A stretch of 41,860 bases of DNA from Actinomycetota bacterium (lineage in GTDB: Bacteria > Actinomycetota > Acidimicrobiia > Acidimicrobiales > Ilumatobacteraceae): the NCBI GenBank assembly GCA_017853375.1, contig JAFMJP010000003.1, forward strand, positions 1 through 41,860. Direction: 5' to 3'. Below the pieces are notes generated by a model. The model was given only the letters and a program-made list of their open reading frames with translations, was not told the origin of the DNA and ran no database searches. Of this stretch, positions 36,790-41,860 are shown in pieces. Position numbers and translations under genes: made by a program. Numbering within the stretch: position 1 is the first letter of the stretch; every line of letters starts with the position of its first letter.

Positions 36790-38130
36790 ATGCCAAAACG
36801 ATGGTCATGGCAACGCTGGCTGCTCGTTGGCTTGGTGTCGGCAGGAGTCTTTGGTGCAAGCCCGTCGGCGGGTGCCCAAGTGTCAGACGACCTTGGTGTC
36901 ATCGGTCAATTGCAATATACGGATGCCAGTGGAACCAAGATCTTGGTTCCCGGCGTGGATCTGTCCATTGACGACGTTGGTGGGGCAACCACCGACAAGG
37001 ACGGCAATTTTCGTATCCCTGTTCCCGGTCCGGGGGAGTACAGCATCACTTTGGATACCACCACCTTGCCCGAAGGCGTCGCGCTACGTGATGCAGAGCG
37101 CTCCAGTCTGACTGCGAAGGTGAGCCCGAATGGCGATCAACGCATCATCTTCCCGCTCGTCACTGCCGACACCGTGGTGGCGGCGTCGGAAAGCAACGTA
37201 TCGGGCCGACGCATCGCCCAGCTGACACTCGAGGGGATAAAGCTTGGGCTGTATTTGGCCATGGCCGCCATTGGATTGTCGCTGATCTTCGGGACCACGG
37301 GTTTGGTCAATTTTGCCCACGCCGAGCTCATCACGTGGGGCACGTTGATGGCGTATTTCTTCAACGTGTACGGGTTGGTGGGGACGTTCGGCTTCCTCAG
37401 TGTGCTGCCTGCGCCGTTTGGTGGCGGTGTCAACTTCATTTTTGCAACTCTTCTCGCAACCGTGATGGGAGGAGTTCTCGGTTACCTCCTCAATCGTGTG
37501 GTGTTCCGAACCTCCCGCAATGCCGGGGTGTCGCTGCTGGCGCAAATGGTGATGACCATCGGGCTCTCCATCCTCCTGCGATACGTTTTCGTGTACTTCT
37601 TTGGTAGCCGCTATCGCGTGTACCTCGACTATGCCGCCCAACGGGCGAACTCGTTCTGGGGTCTTGAGCTCACCAGTCGGGACGCAACCGCCATGGTGGC
37701 ATCCGTCATCATCTTGGTGGGCGTCGGCATTGGCTTGACGAAAACCCGAACGGGTCGCGCAATGCGGGCGGTATCCGACAACAAGGATCTCGCTGAGTCA
37801 TCGGGAATCAACGTGGAGCGCGTGATCTCCCAGGTGTGGATTCTCGGAGGGGCGTTGGCCGCACTCTCCGGCACGTTCTTTGGATTCGACACCGTGAAAT
37901 GGGACATCGGAGCACGAATCCTGCTCCTGGTGTTTGCGGCAGTAACGCTCGGTGGTCTCGGCACGTCGTTTGGCGCGTTGGTCGGCGCCATCATCGTGGG
38001 GATCGCCATCAACTGGTCGACGTTGGTCATCGATACCGAGCTGAAGAACATGACCGCGCTGATCGTCCTGATTTTGGCCCTGTTGCTACGGCCACAAGGC
38101 ATCCTGGGTAAGAAGCAAAGGATCGGCTGA
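36790..38130 (+). CDS. Branched-chain amino acid-type ABC permease (LivH) with N-terminal signal peptide and extracytoplasmic beta domain
   Basis: LivH core (GLSLIFGTTGLVNFAHAELITWG, GTSFGALVGAIIVG) preceded by ~130 aa with signal peptide and carboxypeptidase-regulatory-like segment (VPGVDLSIDDVGGATTDKDGNFRIPVPGPGEYSITLD). Confidence 0.88.
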   Translation: MPKRWSWQRWLLVGLVSAGVFGASPSAGAQVSDDLGVIGQLQYTDASGTKILVPGVDLSIDDVGGATTDKDGNFRIPVPGPGEYSITLDTTTLPEGVALRDAERSSLTAKVSPNGDQRIIFPLVTADTVVAASESNVSGRRIAQLTLEGIKLGLYLAMAAIGLSLIFGTTGLVNFAHAELITWGTLMAYFFNVYGLVGTFGFLSVLPAPFGGGVNFIFATLLATVMGGVLGYLLNRVVFRTSRNAGVSLLAQMVMTIGLSILLRYVFVYFFGSRYRVYLDYAAQRANSFWGLELTSRDATAMVASVIILVGVGIGLTKTRTGRAMRAVSDNKDLAESSGINVERVISQVWILGGALAALSGTFFGFDTVKWDIGARILLLVFAAVTLGGLGTSFGALVGAIIVGIAINWSTLVIDTELKNMTALIVLILALLLRPQGILGKKQRIG

Positions 38131-38132
38131 TC

Positions 38133-39137
38133 ATGGATTGGGGATTCATCTTCGAGCGATCGTTCTCCGCGATGATCGGTCCTGAGGTGGTGGTGTACGC
38201 CATAGCCGCCGTCGGTTTGAACGTTCATTTCGGCTACACGGGATTGATGAACTTCGGACAGGTGGGATTCATGGCTGCCGGCGCCTACGGAGTGGGCGTC
38301 ACCGTCTATTGGTTGGAATGGAATTTCTGGATCGGCATTCTGTTCAGCTTCGTCTACGTCGCAGTGCTGGCGTTGCTCCTCGGACTACCGACCCTTCGTT
38401 TGCGAGCCGACTACCTATCGTTGGTCACCATCGCCGCTTCGGAAACCATCCGGCTGCTCGCCCGTTCACGCGTGATGAAGCCGTACACGGGTGGCGTGGA
38501 AGGCGTGAATCAATTTGCGGGTCCCTTCTACGACCTGAGCCCCTTCGAATTGGGCAAGTTCTATTCGTTCGGGCCCTTCAAGTACCTCGGTCGTGACGTA
38601 TGGGTACTGGTCGTCGGCTGGACGTTGTTGATTCTTATCACGTTGATGGTTCGTCAGCTCATGCGTTCGCCATGGGGTCGCACGTTGCGCGCGATTCGCG
38701 AGGACGAAGATGCTGCAAGGGCCCTCGGTAAGAATGCCTACTTCTTCAAGATGCAGTCGTTGTTGCTCGGAGGAATGATCGGTGGAGTAGCGGGCGTCAT
38801 TCAGGTGATCCAGAAGGCATCCGTCCAAGCCGACACCTTCAACCCGGTGATCACCTTCACCATTTGGACGATTCTCATCGTTGGCGGTCCGGGACGAATC
38901 TGGTCTCCGATCGTCGGTTCTTCGATCTACTGGACGCTGATCGTCTTCATCGAGAACACCCTTCGTCAACTGCCGCCCGGGGTCCGCTCCACGCTGGAGG
39001 ACACCGTGCAGTTGTCGGACTTCAACATCGCCATGTTGCGATTCATCTTGGTTGGATTGGGGCTCCTCCTCCTTGCACGCTTCCGACCACAGGGCATCTT
39101 TGGCTCCCGAGAGGAGATGGCACTTGACCGCCGATAG
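38133..39137 (+). CDS. Branched-chain amino acid-type ABC permease (LivM)
   Basis: Multi-TM; GLNVHFGYTGLMNFGQVGFMAAGAYG, GRTLRAIREDEDAARALGKN. Confidence 0.92.
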   Translation: MDWGFIFERSFSAMIGPEVVVYAIAAVGLNVHFGYTGLMNFGQVGFMAAGAYGVGVTVYWLEWNFWIGILFSFVYVAVLALLLGLPTLRLRADYLSLVTIAASETIRLLARSRVMKPYTGGVEGVNQFAGPFYDLSPFELGKFYSFGPFKYLGRDVWVLVVGWTLLILITLMVRQLMRSPWGRTLRAIREDEDAARALGKNAYFFKMQSLLLGGMIGGVAGVIQVIQKASVQADTFNPVITFTIWTILIVGGPGRIWSPIVGSSIYWTLIVFIENTLRQLPPGVRSTLEDTVQLSDFNIAMLRFILVGLGLLLLARFRPQGIFGSREEMALDRR

Positions 39138-39951
39138 CACCACTTCCTCCGCCATGACGGATGGCCCGATCATCACCGCCACCGGCGTCGTGAAGACATT
39201 CGGTGGATTGCGCGCAGTCGACGTCGACAAGTTGGAGATTCGTCGCAACAAGATCACGGCACTCATCGGTCCGAATGGCGCCGGCAAAACCACGTTCTTC
39301 AACCTGTTGACGGGTTTCGATCAAGTGGACGCGGGCGAGATCACCTTGGATGGCCAGAACATCACGGGAACTCCGCCGCATCGTTTGGCGGCCAAGGGCA
39401 TGGTTCGTACCTTCCAGCTCACCAAGGCTCTCGCGAAGTTGTCGACACTCGAGAACATGAAGCTGGGTGCGCTCCATCAACGCGGTGAGAAGTTCTGGCA
39501 GGCGCTGATACCCGGACTTTGGACACGACAAGAGCGCGACATCGAGGCTCGAGCCGAGGCCATTCTGCAGCGGTTCAATCTCACGCACATGCGCGACGAG
39601 TTCGCAGGCACCATGTCCGGTGGGCAGCGCAAGCTCCTCGAGATGGCACGTGCCCTGATGACCGATCCACGCGTCGTGATGCTTGACGAGCCGATGGCGG
39701 GCGTGAATCCGGCGCTCGCTCAGAGTCTCCTGGAACTCATCAAGATGTTGCCGGCGGAAGGCCGAACGGTCATCTTCGTGGAGCACAACATGGACGTGGT
39801 GCAGGAGATATCCGACTGGGTGGTGGTGATGGCCGAGGGTCGCATCATTGCGCAGGGAACTCCGGCAGAAATCAAGAGCAACAAGGCCGTCGTCGATGCC
39901 TATCTCGGAGCACACCACGGCGAGGATCTCTCGAAAGTGGAACTTGCATGA
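39124..39951 (+). CDS. Branched-chain amino acid-type ABC ATPase (LivG)
   Basis: GPNGAGKTTFFNLLTGF, MSGGQRKLLEMARALM, MLDEPMAGVNPAL; start 39124 (TTG) or 39154 (ATG). Confidence 0.92.
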   Translation: MTADSTTSSAMTDGPIITATGVVKTFGGLRAVDVDKLEIRRNKITALIGPNGAGKTTFFNLLTGFDQVDAGEITLDGQNITGTPPHRLAAKGMVRTFQLTKALAKLSTLENMKLGALHQRGEKFWQALIPGLWTRQERDIEARAEAILQRFNLTHMRDEFAGTMSGGQRKLLEMARALMTDPRVVMLDEPMAGVNPALAQSLLELIKMLPAEGRTVIFVEHNMDVVQEISDWVVVMAEGRIIAQGTPAEIKSNKAVVDAYLGAHHGEDLSKVELA

Positions 39952-40694
39952 GTAGCGCCATGAACTCGGTGACGAGCGAAGTGTTGCTGGAGGCAAAGGG
40001 TGTCACTGCGGGCTATACGCCCGGTGTGAACATCCTCAACAATTGTTCGCTGACGTTGCACCGCGGAGAGATCGTGGGAATCATCGGACCCAATGGCGCC
40101 GGTAAGAGCACGCTGTTGAAGGCGCTCTTTGGCTTGCTGTCCGTGCAATCGGGCTCGATCATGCACCGGGGGGAGTCCATCGTCGGAATGCATGCGCACG
40201 AGTTGGTGGAACGGGGCATTGGATACGTTCCACAACGCGACAATGTGTTTCCATCGCTCACCATCATGGAGAACCTCGAGATGGGCATCTATCTCAAGCC
40301 CAAGCAGTTTCGCGAACGCGCCGATTTCGTCCAGAACATGTTTCCGCGCCTGGCGGAACGTCGCACTCAGCGTGCCGGATCGCTCTCCGGAGGCGAGCGC
40401 CAGATGCTCGCCATGGGTCGTGCACTGATGATGAATCCGGAGGTGGTCCTGCTCGACGAACCATCGGCAGGCTTGTCGCCGGTGCTTCAAGATCAGGTGT
40501 TCGTACGTACCCGAGAAATCAACAAGGCGGGAGTATCAGTGGTGATGGTGGAGCAGAACGCCCGCCGGTGTCTCCAAATCTGCAATCGGGGATACGTCCT
40601 CGACCAAGGCGCAAACGCCTACACGGATACCGGCGACAAGCTCTTGCACGACCCGAAGGTCATCGAGCTGTATCTCGGCACCTTGGCCTCGTAA
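39948..40694 (+). CDS. Branched-chain amino acid-type ABC ATPase (LivF)
   Basis: GPNGAGKSTLLKALFGLL, LSGGERQMLAMGRALM, LLDEPSAGLSPVL, ATGA overlap with the previous gene. Confidence 0.93.
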   Translation: MSSAMNSVTSEVLLEAKGVTAGYTPGVNILNNCSLTLHRGEIVGIIGPNGAGKSTLLKALFGLLSVQSGSIMHRGESIVGMHAHELVERGIGYVPQRDNVFPSLTIMENLEMGIYLKPKQFRERADFVQNMFPRLAERRTQRAGSLSGGERQMLAMGRALMMNPEVVLLDEPSAGLSPVLQDQVFVRTREINKAGVSVVMVEQNARRCLQICNRGYVLDQGANAYTDTGDKLLHDPKVIELYLGTLAS

Positions 40695-40706
40695 TTCAAT
40701 TGCTGT

Positions 40707-41792
40707 TTACATTCGTTCGAGGTACATCAAATACCACGTGTTCGTAGACGCTTGATAAGTGATCGCCGCGTCGCCGCCTACGCCTGCGGGTAACACATTG
40801 CGGCCCAATTCTTGGAAGGAAGCACCACCGTTGCTGCTGCGATAGATAACACCATCAGCTCCACCAGGACCGTTGATACTTGCCAAAAGTCGTATCTCTG
40901 TCGAAGATACCTTTGATGCGCTCCAAGGGAACGCAGTCGCAATCGGGAGTACGGAATTGGCTGGTTGCTCACTGAAACGGAGACCATCAGTAGAAGTGGC
41001 GTAGACCAAACCCGCTGCATTGTCGGAGCTGAACCACATTGACCAACCATTGGCGGTTTGCACCACTGTGGGGTCATACAACCCAAGTGGAGAGTCGAAT
41101 GCGAATCCGCCATCGAAAGTAAAAACGATGCCGTTCGTTGCGCCAAGCGTGGAAGTCGCCGAGTAGATGCGATTGCCGTTGAGGCGTTGCATCCAGAACA
41201 ATCGAATGCGGCCATCGCTGAGTTCAACGGCGCTCGGGTCCACACCGTTTGCGCCACCAGGCGCCGCGTTTACACCAGCAATAGATGTCCTGTAGTACTG
41301 CCACGTCGCAGATCCCGGTGCCTTCACCGCGACCGACATGATGTTTCCGTTGGCCCAATCTTGAAAATACGCATAGAGCGATCCAGATGAGGTTGCCAGC
41401 AAGTTGGGAACACCTCCCTGATCCATGAGTACTTCACGACCCGTGAAGGTCACCCCATCACTCGATGTTCGCAACACAAGGCGAGTCGCCCACGGTCCAC
41501 CTTGACTCGGAGTTGCATCGGGTGGGGGAGTCTTCAACACACCTACGGTCTGGGGAATCTTGAGAGCAGCAAGAGTGGAGACCGCGCTGGGCACCGTTGT
41601 GGTGGGACGGGTTCCACTTGCCTTCTCCGTTTTACGCCAGATCAGTTGTTTGCCACTCCTCACACAAAGGTACGAAACTGATGTTGCCTTTTTGACGGCA
41701 CCGGCTTTCGGGCACTTGGAACCAGCGGTTGCCCCGACAGTCGATATCGGCAAAACCAGGAGACAGGAAGCAATAGCAACTATTTTCCGCAT
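40707..41792 (-). CDS. Secreted protein, beta-propeller/sialidase-like repeats, function unknown
   Basis: Signal peptide MRKIVAIASCLLVLPISTVGA; repeated blade-like segments (RTSSDGVTF, YATSTDGLRFSE, YRSSNGGASFQE). Confidence 0.72.
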   Translation of the reverse strand: MRKIVAIASCLLVLPISTVGATAGSKCPKAGAVKKATSVSYLCVRSGKQLIWRKTEKASGTRPTTTVPSAVSTLAALKIPQTVGVLKTPPPDATPSQGGPWATRLVLRTSSDGVTFTGREVLMDQGGVPNLLATSSGSLYAYFQDWANGNIMSVAVKAPGSATWQYYRTSIAGVNAAPGGANGVDPSAVELSDGRIRLFWMQRLNGNRIYSATSTLGATNGIVFTFDGGFAFDSPLGLYDPTVVQTANGWSMWFSSDNAAGLVYATSTDGLRFSEQPANSVLPIATAFPWSASKVSSTEIRLLASINGPGGADGVIYRSSNGGASFQELGRNVLPAGVGGDAAITYQASTNTWYLMYLERM

Positions 41793-41798
41793 GGCGAC

Positions 41799-41804
41799 AT
41801 CATA
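41799..41804 (-). promoter_or_regulatory. Candidate -10 box TATGAT, 6 nt before ATG at 41792 (leaderless)
   Basis: Minus strand: TATGAT-GTCGCC-ATG. Confidence 0.45.
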
Positions 41805-41817
41805 GACAAAAGAAAAA

Positions 41818-41841
41818 CCCCGCCCGGTTTCCCGGGCGGGG
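41818..41841 (-). terminator. Rho-independent terminator (10-bp GC stem, 4-nt loop, T-tract on minus strand)
   Basis: ccccgcccgg-tttc-ccgggcgggg; minus-strand downstream sequence is TTTTTCTTTTGTC. Confidence 0.85.
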
Positions 41842-41860
41842 CCTTCCTTTACTGAGACGA

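Noticed and set aside
1-41860. CRISPR arrays, transposases, integrases, toxin-antitoxin or phage-defence genes
   Set aside because: No regular direct repeats and no such protein motifs found in the ORF track.

Overview
The window is a gene-dense actinobacterial chromosome segment, probably Acidimicrobiia-like judging by gene content and style (inference). In order it holds: the end of a dipeptide/oligopeptide ABC transporter operon (SBP C-terminus, two permeases, two ATPases); secG, tRNA-Leu(GAG) and pyruvate kinase; an HD-domain protein coupled to an FAD sugar-lactone oxidase; a DEAD-box helicase; and a tightly coupled minus-strand catabolic operon at about 9.4-20.0 kb. That operon encodes a three-subunit molybdenum hydroxylase, an LLM flavin/F420 oxidoreductase, an N-terminally short SsnA-like aminohydrolase, a fused 2Fe-2S/Mo xanthine dehydrogenase of the Se-dependent-XDH type, a D-carbamoylase-like nitrilase and an M20 allantoate/carbamoyl amidohydrolase. 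A class III aminotransferase and a TauE/SafE permease are divergent from it. Downstream are an MBL hydrolase, a Gfo/Idh/MocA oxidoreductase, a DadA-like oxidase, a carboxylesterase, a hexapeptide acyltransferase, an asymmetric heterodimeric ABC exporter, a lipoprotein, a histidine phosphatase, an M23 peptidase with three PG-binding domains, a TetR-SnoaL fusion, CtaA, a LivHMGF transporter and a secreted beta-propeller-like protein. Main hunt results: (1) the coupled two-molybdoenzyme N-heterocycle catabolism operon with a perfect palindrome over its divergent promoters; (2) a recurring TANNNT-N6/7-ATG/GTG arrangement implying widespread leaderless transcription; (3) an SBP carrying a C-terminal tail that looks like the start of a second SBP; (4) unusual fusions (TetR-SnoaL, LivH with an extracytoplasmic N-terminal domain); (5) complementary active-site degeneracy in the ABC exporter pair. 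No CRISPR array, transposase or rRNA was seen.
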